The position numbers and the translations under genes are program-made. Below the pieces are notes generated by a model, which saw only the letters and a program-made list of their open reading frames with translations, was not told the DNA's origin and ran no database searches. From Syntrophomonadaceae bacterium (GTDB lineage: Bacteria > Bacillota_D > Dethiobacteria > DTU022 > PWGO01), in NCBI GenBank assembly GCA_003554535.1, contig PWGT01000175.1:1-6766 (forward strand): a DNA stretch of 6,766 nt, given 5' to 3'. Positions within the stretch are counted from its first letter, which is position 1, and each line of letters starts with the position of its first letter. This document shows positions 1 through 4,739 of this stretch, in pieces.

Positions 1-318
1 AATAAAATCTTGGACTAACCTTGCGGCTAGCTCGGCATTAATTTTTCCATAGGCGATGAAAGGAAAGCCAGGCTTAGAAATAATTACCAGGGGCTCGGCA
101 TAGCAATGCCCTATGCAGCCCACCTCTTTTATTTCTGCATCCAGGTTTAGTTTGCTAATTTCCTTAATAAAAGCATCTTTAACTTTCCTGGCTCCAGCAG
201 CCTGGCCGCAGGTGGCAGCACCTACGTATACTACAGTTTTATTTCTTAGCTTTTGCATTTTAGCATCCGCTTTCTCTTTAAGATATAAATATCGATTATT
301 GAAAGTAGCTGTGGTCAT
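1..318 (-). CDS. NuoF/HydB-like NADH-binding subunit, N-terminal [2Fe-2S] thioredoxin-like domain (partial)
   Basis: The first 106 codons are visible; the gene continues past the left edge. Starting at ATG (318-316), the protein has a charged N-terminal stretch (residues 1-28), a beta strand (about 29-35), then TCGQAAGA with Cys37 and VGCIGHCYAEPLV with Cys68 and Cys72. This is the thioredoxin-like [2Fe-2S] ferredoxin fold that begins NuoF/HydB-type flavoprotein subunits of NADH dehydrogenases and NAD-linked hydrogenases or formate dehydrogenases. Such subunits normally continue into an FMN/NADH-binding domain and a 4Fe-4S site, and are expected in the cytoplasm. AAGGAG lies 9 nt before the start, supporting it. 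The usual C-x4-C first pair is reduced to one Cys here (Val32 sits where the first would be). No NuoE-like gene precedes it. A stand-alone [2Fe-2S] ferredoxin of about 120 residues is the alternative, since the rest is not in view. Confidence 0.82.
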   Translation of the reverse strand, partial: MTTATFNNRYLYLKEKADAKMQKLRNKTVVYVGAATCGQAAGARKVKDAFIKEISKLNLDAEIKEVGCIGHCYAEPLVIISKPGFPFIAYGKINAELAARLVQDFI

Positions 319-327
319 GTTCACTTA

Positions 328-333
328 CTCCTT
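328..333 (-). promoter_or_regulatory. Ribosome binding site of the NuoF-like gene
   Basis: AAGGAG on the minus strand, 9 nt before the ATG at 318. It fixes that start, because no in-frame alternative nearby has a comparable site. Confidence 0.75.
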
Positions 334-345
334 TTGGGGTCGCCT

Positions 346-368
346 CCCGATTGCTATGGTGCAATGGG
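346..368 (-). other. Leader hairpin upstream of the NuoF-like gene
   Basis: On the minus strand CCC-ATTGC, a 6-nt loop (ACCATA), then GCAAT-C-GGG form an 8-bp stem with one bulged C. It begins almost exactly at the start point predicted from the promoter at 373-400, so the transcript would carry it at its 5' end, about 27 nt before the start codon. 5' hairpins can stabilise mRNA or act in regulation; neither is shown here. It is not followed by a T-run, so it is not an intrinsic terminator. Confidence 0.45.
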
Positions 369-372
369 CTTC

Positions 373-400
373 ATCATATATTATATAAATATGTTGTTAA
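373..400 (-). promoter_or_regulatory. Sigma-A-like promoter for the NuoF-like gene
   Basis: On the minus strand: TTAACA (400-395, 5 of 6 to the -35 consensus), a 16-nt spacer, and TATGAT (378-373, 5 of 6 to the -10). Predicted start near 366 gives a leader of about 48 nt. A TATAAT at 385-380 is an alternative -10 but has no good -35. The position between a terminator and the gene suggests the NuoF-like gene starts its own transcript. Confidence 0.5.
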
Positions 401-427
401 GAATAACAGGGAAGAAATTAGAGTTTT

Positions 428-456
428 TTGATAAAATTCCCAACCATACCTATAAT
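428..456 (+). promoter_or_regulatory. Near-consensus sigma-A promoter with no gene assigned
   Basis: TTGATA (428-433, 5 of 6), a 17-nt spacer, then TATAAT (451-456, 6 of 6) on the plus strand. This is the best-matching promoter in the window. Transcription would start near 463 and run toward the 3' end of the ABC operon, which lies on the other strand. No plausible plus-strand gene follows within the gap, so it may drive a small RNA or antisense transcript, or may be a chance match in A+T-rich DNA. Confidence 0.5.
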
Positions 457-585
457 AAAAGTTTAATTTATTCTATATTAATTGTCAAATAAATCAAGGG
501 GATGGTTTCTTCTTTTGATTCACTTTTGCTTCTCCGCTTTGCTAAGGAATCAGAAGAACTGTTTCATATAATTATGTGATTCGCG

Positions 586-654
586 AAAAAACTGGGACGC
601 GGGGACAGGTCCCTTGTCCCACTTTTGGGACAAGGGACCTGTCCCCGCGTCCCA
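586..654 (-). terminator. Rho-independent terminator of the ABC operon, built from a palindromic repeat
   Basis: Two perfectly complementary 29-nt arms (593-621 and 626-654) enclose a 4-nt loop (CTTT as read on the plus strand). On the minus strand the stem is followed after 1 nt by six T residues (591-586). The stem begins 5 nt after the permease stop codon (662-660). A GC-rich stem plus a T-run is the textbook intrinsic terminator. On the plus strand no T-run follows, so it should work mainly in one direction. Confidence 0.8.
590..625 (+). repeat. GGGAC/GTCCC repeat, copy 1 (left arm of the palindrome)
   Basis: This stretch is identical over 36 nt to 2855-2890. Its core is built as GGGAC-GC-GGGGAC-AG-GTCCC-TT-GTCCC, so a single unit is itself an imperfect palindrome. 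Here an inverted second unit follows directly (626-654), giving a long perfect hairpin, like paired REP elements. Similar GGGAC-rich palindromes are, from memory, scattered through many Clostridia genomes, and REP-type elements are typically mobilised by RAYT (Y1) transposases. No such transposase is in this window. Confidence 0.8.
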
Positions 655-659
655 AATGG

Positions 660-1925
660 TTAGAGTTCTTTCCACCGGGTGGTTTTGAATGCCAAAAGAA
701 TGAATACCACCGTAAAGCCTAATATTACCAGTAGGTGATGCAGCGCTTCACCAGGGTTGCCAAGGATCATTATATTTATTAGCCCTTGGTGAAAGTGGTA
801 AAGTGGTAACACTTCAGCTATACTCTGGAGGTACTCCGGCATCATTTGCACAGACCAGAAGGCCCCGGATAGAAACATCATAGGGAAGGCAATGGCATTT
901 CCGGCACCACTGGCAGCTTCCACGTCTTTTATAAAACCGCCTAATACCATACCTATCGCTGAAAAGGTTATAGCTCCCACCAAGATGAAACCCACAGCAT
1001 AGATATCTGGAAATACTCTTACATTAAACAAAATCATTCCGATTAAAATCATGATAGCGGTTAAGACAAAAGCAAGTAAAGTCTGCTGCATTATGTTGGC
1101 TAGAATCCATTTCACTTTGGTTAGAGGGGTGGCAGCTAACCTTTTCAGGACTCCATTTCTTTTAAATTCCGTTACGGTGGTAGTAACTCCTATAATCCCA
1201 TTAGTCATTATAAATGCGGCAATAAATCCGGGAAGGTAATAATCAACTGCTTCGAGATTTTCGCTTACCAATGATTCGCTTTCAACTTTTACAGCACTAT
1301 CTTCAATGCCCATTGCTTTTTGGTTAAAGGTATCTACCACTCCCCTGAGTGCTCCTTTGATCATAGGTGCAGCTTGGTCTCCTTCATTTATGAGGAGGGT
1401 GATGCTTGCTCCTTCTGCTGCATCCATATCTTGGGGGTAGGTTTTCATTTGTTCCATTCCTTTAGTTATTTCTTGCCTCTCCTCCTCGGTCATATACTCC
1501 CCGTATTCTTCTTTTAATTGGGTGAGTGAATCTTGCATGGTTCCGGTGCGAAGGGTAGTAATTTTGTCCATGGATTTCTCATGGAAACCTTCAGGGATGA
1601 TAAGACCTCTTCTGGCGGCTTCAAAAGCTGTTTCATCATCCGAAAGGCCTTTTTTTAAATCTTCGCCTGGCTCAACTTCTATTAGATTAAAAGTATCGGC
1701 TTCTTGAAGTCCTTGTATAAATTCCTCGGACAATTCTGAAGCTTCCCCGTTTGTGGTGTCGTTATTTTGAATATAGAGGGTGTATTGCACATCGTCCTGC
1801 CCCCCGAAAACAGCGGTAAAAATTATGAGCAAGGTAATGGGGAAGAGGATGGAAAAAAACATTCCCGATTTGCTTCGCAGCCAATTTTTAGTTAGGGCTT
1901 TAAATAGAGAAAAAAGACTGTTCAT
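660..1925 (-). CDS. ABC-2 type transporter permease
   Basis: Membrane subunit (421 aa) of an ABC-2 family exporter, partner of the ATPase encoded just upstream. The layout is one N-terminal membrane segment (about 21-40), a long extracytoplasmic domain (about 41-228, acidic and hydrophilic), then five more predicted segments (about 231-251, 274-300, 308-331, 341-360, 395-413). The stretch TEFKRNGVLKRLAATPLTK (252-270) after the second segment is the conserved cytoplasmic coupling region of ABC-2 permeases. The FWSVQMMPEYLQ (356-367) and LPLYHF (373-378) region is also typical. One-large-loop permeases of this type export drugs, antibiotics, lipids or ions (compare NatB, DrrB, YhaP); the substrate cannot be told here. 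Its ATG overlaps the ATPase stop by 4 nt (ATGA), implying translational coupling. The ATG is the natural start because it precedes MNSLFSLFKALTKNWLRSKS, a normal cytoplasmic N-terminus for the family. Confidence 0.92.
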   Translation of the reverse strand: MNSLFSLFKALTKNWLRSKSGMFFSILFPITLLIIFTAVFGGQDDVQYTLYIQNNDTTNGEASELSEEFIQGLQEADTFNLIEVEPGEDLKKGLSDDETAFEAARRGLIIPEGFHEKSMDKITTLRTGTMQDSLTQLKEEYGEYMTEEERQEITKGMEQMKTYPQDMDAAEGASITLLINEGDQAAPMIKGALRGVVDTFNQKAMGIEDSAVKVESESLVSENLEAVDYYLPGFIAAFIMTNGIIGVTTTVTEFKRNGVLKRLAATPLTKVKWILANIMQQTLLAFVLTAIMILIGMILFNVRVFPDIYAVGFILVGAITFSAIGMVLGGFIKDVEAASGAGNAIAFPMMFLSGAFWSVQMMPEYLQSIAEVLPLYHFHQGLINIMILGNPGEALHHLLVILGFTVVFILLAFKTTRWKEL

Positions 1926-2845
1926 GATACCAACTCACCTTTTTCATTAATTTTGCTGCCGGAGAGACTTATGAAAGCTTCCTCCAGGCTGGGTTCCACA
2001 ATTTTGACGTCATAGTCTTTTTCATACAAGGCAATAACGGCTTTTTTGGCACTTTGCTTGTTGTCAAATACTCCCGTTATTAAATCTTCCCCATTACTGG
2101 GTTCAAAGACCTGCTGGGCTTCCCGGTTAAGTATTTCAGCGGTGTTTTGATCTTTACGAGTAGTTAATTTGGTGTGGCCTCCGTAATTGTTTATTAAATA
2201 GGAAATTTCGCCTATGGTTTGAATTTTTCCGTTAATCATAACTGCTGCTCGATCGCTTAACCGTTCCACTTCTTCCATATAATGAGAAGTTAACATTATG
2301 GTTTTTCCCAGGCCTTTTAGTTTTTCGATCATGTCCCAAACTTCCCGCCGGGCTTGAGGGTCGAGGCCGGTGGTGGGTTCGTCCAAAAATAGTAGAGGGG
2401 CATCCGAAACCAACGCCATTCCGATCCCGACTTTGGTTTTCATACCTCCCGAAAGGTTCAAATATACCTTGGAGTGAAATTCGCTAACCCCTGTTAATTC
2501 CAAAACTTCTTCAACTTTATTGCCTTTGCCGTATATATCTGCCACTAACTGGATGTTTTCCCGGGCAGATAATCTCTCCAAAGCGTTAAAGTTTTGGGGC
2601 ATTACCCCGATTTGTTCTTTGATTTTTTTCTCTTCTTTATAAATGTCATACCCCAGCACGCTTACCTGGCCAGAAGTCGGTATTTTTAAACCCTGCAAAA
2701 TTTCAATAGTGGTAGTTTTGCCGGCGCCGTTGGGACCTAATAAAGAAAAAATTTCCCCTTCTTTAACCTCAAAAGAGATGTTATCTACGGCCATAAATTC
2801 GCCATATCGCTTGGTAAGATTCTTAACATCTATCAGTGCAATCAC
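1922..2845 (-). CDS. ABC transporter ATP-binding protein (ABC-2 exporter type)
   Basis: Cytoplasmic ATPase (307 aa from GTG at 2845) that powers the permease encoded next. All nucleotide-binding motifs are intact: Walker A GPNGAGKTT (37-45), Q-loop Gln84, signature LSGGM (131-135), Walker B LLFLDEP (151-157) with Glu156, D-loop GLDPQ (160-164) and H-loop His188. A C-terminal region (about 215-307) ending EPSLEEAFISLSG is typical of DrrA/NatA/CcmA-type exporter ATPases. The frame stays open to a GTG at 2887, but those 14 extra residues come from the GGGAC repeat and are not family-like, so I rejected that start. GTG 2845 has AGGA 5 nt upstream. CTG at 2836 would give the family-typical MIDVKNLTKRYG and has AAGGGAG 8 nt upstream, so the true start could be 3 codons later. 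It is the first gene of a two-gene operon. Confidence 0.92.
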   Translation of the reverse strand: MIALIDVKNLTKRYGEFMAVDNISFEVKEGEIFSLLGPNGAGKTTTIEILQGLKIPTSGQVSVLGYDIYKEEKKIKEQIGVMPQNFNALERLSARENIQLVADIYGKGNKVEEVLELTGVSEFHSKVYLNLSGGMKTKVGIGMALVSDAPLLFLDEPTTGLDPQARREVWDMIEKLKGLGKTIMLTSHYMEEVERLSDRAAVMINGKIQTIGEISYLINNYGGHTKLTTRKDQNTAEILNREAQQVFEPSNGEDLITGVFDNKQSAKKAVIALYEKDYDVKIVEPSLEEAFISLSGSKINEKGELVS

Positions 2846-2854
2846 TCCCTTCCT
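2846..2854 (-). promoter_or_regulatory. Ribosome binding site of the ABC ATPase
   Basis: AGGAAGGGA on the minus strand runs directly into GTG 2845. Its distal part (AGGA) suits GTG 2845 with a 5-nt gap. Its proximal part (AAGGGAG) suits CTG 2836 with an 8-nt gap. The repeat copy ends at the same base where this site begins (2855/2854). Confidence 0.55.
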
Positions 2855-2890
2855 AACTGGGACGCGGGGACAGGTCCCTTGTCCCACTTT
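2855..2890 (+). repeat. GGGAC/GTCCC repeat, copy 2 (single unit)
   Basis: Identical over 36 nt to 590-625, in the same orientation, about 2.27 kb apart. Unlike copy 1 there is no inverted partner. In the ATPase transcript it lies just before the ribosome binding site and can fold alone: TGGGAC with GTCCCA as outer stem, or GGGACA with TGTCCC as an alternative. It also adds an in-frame GTG (2887), which falsely lengthens the ATPase reading frame. Confidence 0.85.
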
Positions 2891-3033
2891 CCAATTTTTT
2901 ATTTCCTGCCTCGATTTTTATCACTTTTTTATCATAATATATAACGTTAAAATAAAAAAGAAAAAAATAGAGCTCTGCCCCTTACCTTTTTGTCCCACCT
3001 TCCCTGCTTTCTTGCATCCTAGGACAAAGTTAA
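2891..3033. other. A+T-rich gap between the chemoreceptor and ABC operon
   Basis: No gene is seen. On the minus strand a TATGAT (2936-2931) could be a -10 for the ABC operon, but no good -35 lies at the right distance. I found no hairpin plus T-run after the chemoreceptor stop, so read-through into the ABC genes is possible. Positions 2961-3000 hold ATAGAGCTCTGCCCC followed by a TTTTTGTCCCACC block. It resembles, from memory, another dispersed repeat type (AGAGCTCTGACCCC-like) and shares TGTCCCAC with the GGGAC repeat. Confidence 0.45.
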
Positions 3034-4440
3034 TTATTCATTAGTACTCAATTTTTTCATGGTTTCTATAAGAGAATTAGCTTTTTTATTTAACTCTTCA
3101 GATGTTTTAGCTACTTCCTTAGAGGTTGAGGCTTGTTGCTTGGCTACGGCAGAGACTTCTTCTACTCCTGAGGCGTTATGCTGTGCAATTTCGGTTAATT
3201 CTCCTACTTTATTTTTGATCTCGTTTTGGATTTTTTCTACCGTAGTATTAGTTTCTTTAATGGTTTCATTGATGTGTTCAAATTTTTTATTTAATTCATT
3301 TATAATTTCGGTGATGCCAGAAAGAGCCTGGTTTGATTGTTGAGCAAGATTTCTTACCTCCGTAGCTACTACTGCAAAGCCGCGCCCCTTTTCGCCAGCT
3401 TGAGCTGCTTCAATGGAAGCGTTCAAGGATATTAAGTTGATGCCAAATACAATATTCTTTATCTCTTCAATTTTGTCATAAAGGGTTGCTATGGACACTT
3501 CGCCTTTTTGTTGAGCTTCAGAATATGAAATTAAGGCATTTAATTCTTCCAGTATTCTTTTATTTTCTTCGGCTTGTTTACCCAAAGTTTCCATATAATT
3601 GGAAGTCTCCTGGGTATATTCCATCTGGGTAGCTATTTTATCTGCAAGAGATTCTGTAGTACGGGCCAATTCATTAGAGGCGTTATTAGTTTCTTCAGAA
3701 GATGATTGCAGGGTAGTGGCATTTTCAAGTACAACTGAAGAAGAATCTTGCAATTCAGCCAGTATTTCTTTTTGATTATTAACCATTGCCTGAACTGTAT
3801 ATCCCAATATTTTTTTGGTTTTACCAGGAGTTTTGTTAATTTTGGATTCTAGCTGAGAGGTGGTAAGATGCTCTAAACCTGTTTTATGGTGGATCAGGTC
3901 ATGAAAAATTTCTTTAGCTGTCTTCAACTTTATATCTACTCCGGTAATTCCCATTAGTTTTCTTTTAAAGATAACAGGTTTGGCAACTGTGGTCATTAGA
4001 ACGTCTTCACCTTCAATTTCATAAGTAAAAGGGTCTAATATCACCAGTTTTTTCTTATCTTTGGGGATATAGTAGAAGTGTTCTTCGTCTATTTTTTCCA
4101 GGGGGGTTACTTTGACATTGTTAAATTCATCCCGATAGCAGTAAGGGACAAACCTTCCATGATCATCAGAATGATTATTTTCGGTGTAAAAATTATCTCT
4201 TCCATCCAGTGCGTTGGGTTCAAATCCTACCCATGTACCCAGTAGATTGCTTTCTTCGGCAAGTTTTTTTTCTAAGAAGTTAACTATTTCATCCCGATTA
4301 GTGCCTCTGCTTAATAGGGTAATAATTCCTTTCCCCATTTCTTCAACAAACTTGGTGGAAAATTCCAACAGCAAATAATCCCCCAAAGCTTCCCGCTTTG
4401 AATATTCTATTAATGCATTATCAAATCCCTTGGTAAACAA
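3034..4440 (-). CDS. Methyl-accepting chemotaxis protein with a Cache-type sensor and no membrane segment
   Basis: Chemoreceptor-like signalling protein (468 aa from TTG at 4440). The order is: an N-terminal helical region (1-64); a Cache-like sensor (about 65-172) with [27 protein letters not shown] and a closing GITGVDIKL; a linker (173-215); then a long coiled-coil signalling domain (about 216-468). Its hairpin tip at about 337-369 includes [20 protein letters not shown] and EVRNLAQQS, the region that binds CheA and CheW. No membrane-spanning stretch or HAMP domain is visible, although this sensor family is normally extracytoplasmic, so the protein looks soluble. No C-terminal CheR-tethering pentapeptide is seen. 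A stop (TAA) lies in frame just upstream of TTG 4449, so no hidden N-terminal anchor exists. TTG 4449 is 1 nt from AAGGAGG, too close; TTG 4440 has a 10-nt gap and is preferred. It has its own predicted promoter. Confidence 0.88.
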   Translation of the reverse strand: MFTKGFDNALIEYSKREALGDYLLLEFSTKFVEEMGKGIITLLSRGTNRDEIVNFLEKKLAEESNLLGTWVGFEPNALDGRDNFYTENNHSDDHGRFVPYCYRDEFNNVKVTPLEKIDEEHFYYIPKDKKKLVILDPFTYEIEGEDVLMTTVAKPVIFKRKLMGITGVDIKLKTAKEIFHDLIHHKTGLEHLTTSQLESKINKTPGKTKKILGYTVQAMVNNQKEILAELQDSSSVVLENATTLQSSSEETNNASNELARTTESLADKIATQMEYTQETSNYMETLGKQAEENKRILEELNALISYSEAQQKGEVSIATLYDKIEEIKNIVFGINLISLNASIEAAQAGEKGRGFAVVATEVRNLAQQSNQALSGITEIINELNKKFEHINETIKETNTTVEKIQNEIKNKVGELTEIAQHNASGVEEVSAVAKQQASTSKEVAKTSEELNKKANSLIETMKKLSTNE

Positions 4441-4450
4441 ATCTAGCAAG

Positions 4451-4457
4451 CCTCCTT
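4451..4457 (-). promoter_or_regulatory. Ribosome binding site of the chemotaxis protein
   Basis: AAGGAGG on the minus strand. It is 1 nt from TTG 4449 and 10 nt from TTG 4440, which favours the latter. Both are in the same frame, and the difference is three residues. Confidence 0.7.
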
Positions 4458-4552
4458 ATATAAATCTATCTTCCGCATATTTTAATTACACCGGATTCCT
4501 GGATTGATAAAAAATATCTTATGAATTTAGATTTTAGTTTATTTTGAATTAA

Positions 4553-4581
4553 AATGTATCACAATTGTTAATTGCTGACAA
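4553..4581 (-). promoter_or_regulatory. Promoter for the chemotaxis protein gene
   Basis: On the minus strand: TTGTCA (4581-4576, 5 of 6), 17-nt spacer, TACATT (4558-4553, 4 of 6) with an extended TGA just before the -10. Predicted start near 4546, leader of about 105 nt. The spacer contains the palindrome ACAATTGT (4561-4568), a possible operator. No sigma-D (motility) promoter consensus was recognised upstream of the gene. Confidence 0.5.
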
Positions 4582-4610
4582 TGCTCTATATGTTGCACTT
4601 TTTTCTTGTT

Positions 4611-4619
4611 TGCTATAAT
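4611..4619 (+). promoter_or_regulatory. Extended -10 promoter for the DUF255 gene
   Basis: TGC followed by a perfect TATAAT (4614-4619) on the plus strand. The -35 is weak: TTGCAC at 4593-4598 with 15-nt spacing, which an extended -10 can offset. Predicted start near 4626, leader of about 114 nt. Its -35 area is only about 11 nt from the -35 of the divergent chemotaxis promoter. Confidence 0.5.
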
Positions 4620-4625
4620 ATTTTA

Positions 4626-4739
4626 TTACCACACCTCCTCGGACAGGAAAGGTTGTAGCCTGTTTAACCCTTGTTATCAAATCCTTGTGCAGTATTATAA
4701 GGGTGGTAGTGGGGTAGATTAAACTCAGGAGGTAATACA
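4626..4739 (+). promoter_or_regulatory. Leader of the DUF255 gene with possible Shine-Dalgarno sequestering
   Basis: ACCTCCT at 4633-4639 is the exact complement of the Shine-Dalgarno AGGAGGT at 4727-4733. The overlapping stretch TACCAC-A-CCT (4627-4636) can instead pair with AGGGTGGTA (4700-4708), 9 bp with one bulged A. The two pairings exclude each other, as in a translational switch. A local stem ACAGG/CCTGT (4643-4647 with 4659-4663) lies between. I recognise no known riboswitch class. This is inference from complementarity only. Confidence 0.3.
4727..4733 (+). promoter_or_regulatory. Ribosome binding site of the DUF255 gene
   Basis: AGGAGGT, with the AGGAGG core 7 nt before ATG 4740. 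It is a near-ideal site and fixes the start. Confidence 0.85.

Larger units (their letters stand above)
319..592. other. Intergenic region without a convincing gene
   Basis: It holds the leader and promoter of the NuoF-like gene on the minus strand (328-400), a strong promoter-like sequence on the plus strand (428-456), and an imperfect hairpin (arms 510-521 and 547-558, 12 bp including one G-U, 25-nt loop). The only small open frame I found with any upstream purine tract is 25 codons at 502-579. Its AAGGGG directly abuts the ATG, so it is not called as a gene. Confidence 0.6.

Noticed and set aside
113..388. Plus-strand frame of 91 codons opposite the NuoF-like gene, with hydrophobic stretches.
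   Set aside because: The opposite strand encodes a recognisable [2Fe-2S] domain with a good ribosome binding site, and the plus frame has neither.
502..579. Small plus-strand frame of 25 codons after the promoter at 428-456.
   Set aside because: AAGGGG abuts the ATG directly, no family is recognisable, and such short frames are common by chance. It is kept only as part of the orphan-promoter finding.
2846..2887. N-terminal extension of the ABC ATPase from GTG 2887.
   Set aside because: Most of the extra codons lie inside the dispersed repeat, have no family similarity, and have no ribosome binding site upstream.
2968..2977. Possible terminator for the chemoreceptor gene near the AGAGCTCT palindrome and T-rich tract.
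   Set aside because: The palindrome has no loop and no GC-rich extension, so a stable intrinsic terminator cannot be supported.
2643..3044. Plus-strand frame of 133 codons opposite the ATPase start.
   Set aside because: It is antisense to the Walker A region and runs through the repeat and gap, and its residues follow from the opposite strand's codons.
4441..4449. TTG 4449 as the start of the chemotaxis protein.
   Set aside because: It is only 1 nt from AAGGAGG. TTG 4440 in the same frame has a workable 10-nt gap. The three-residue difference does not change the interpretation.
4700..4708. AGGGTGGTA resembles the start of the T-box motif.
   Set aside because: The following bases (GTGGGG) do not match CCGCG, the leader is too short for a T-box, and there is no terminator hairpin or tRNA-linked gene.
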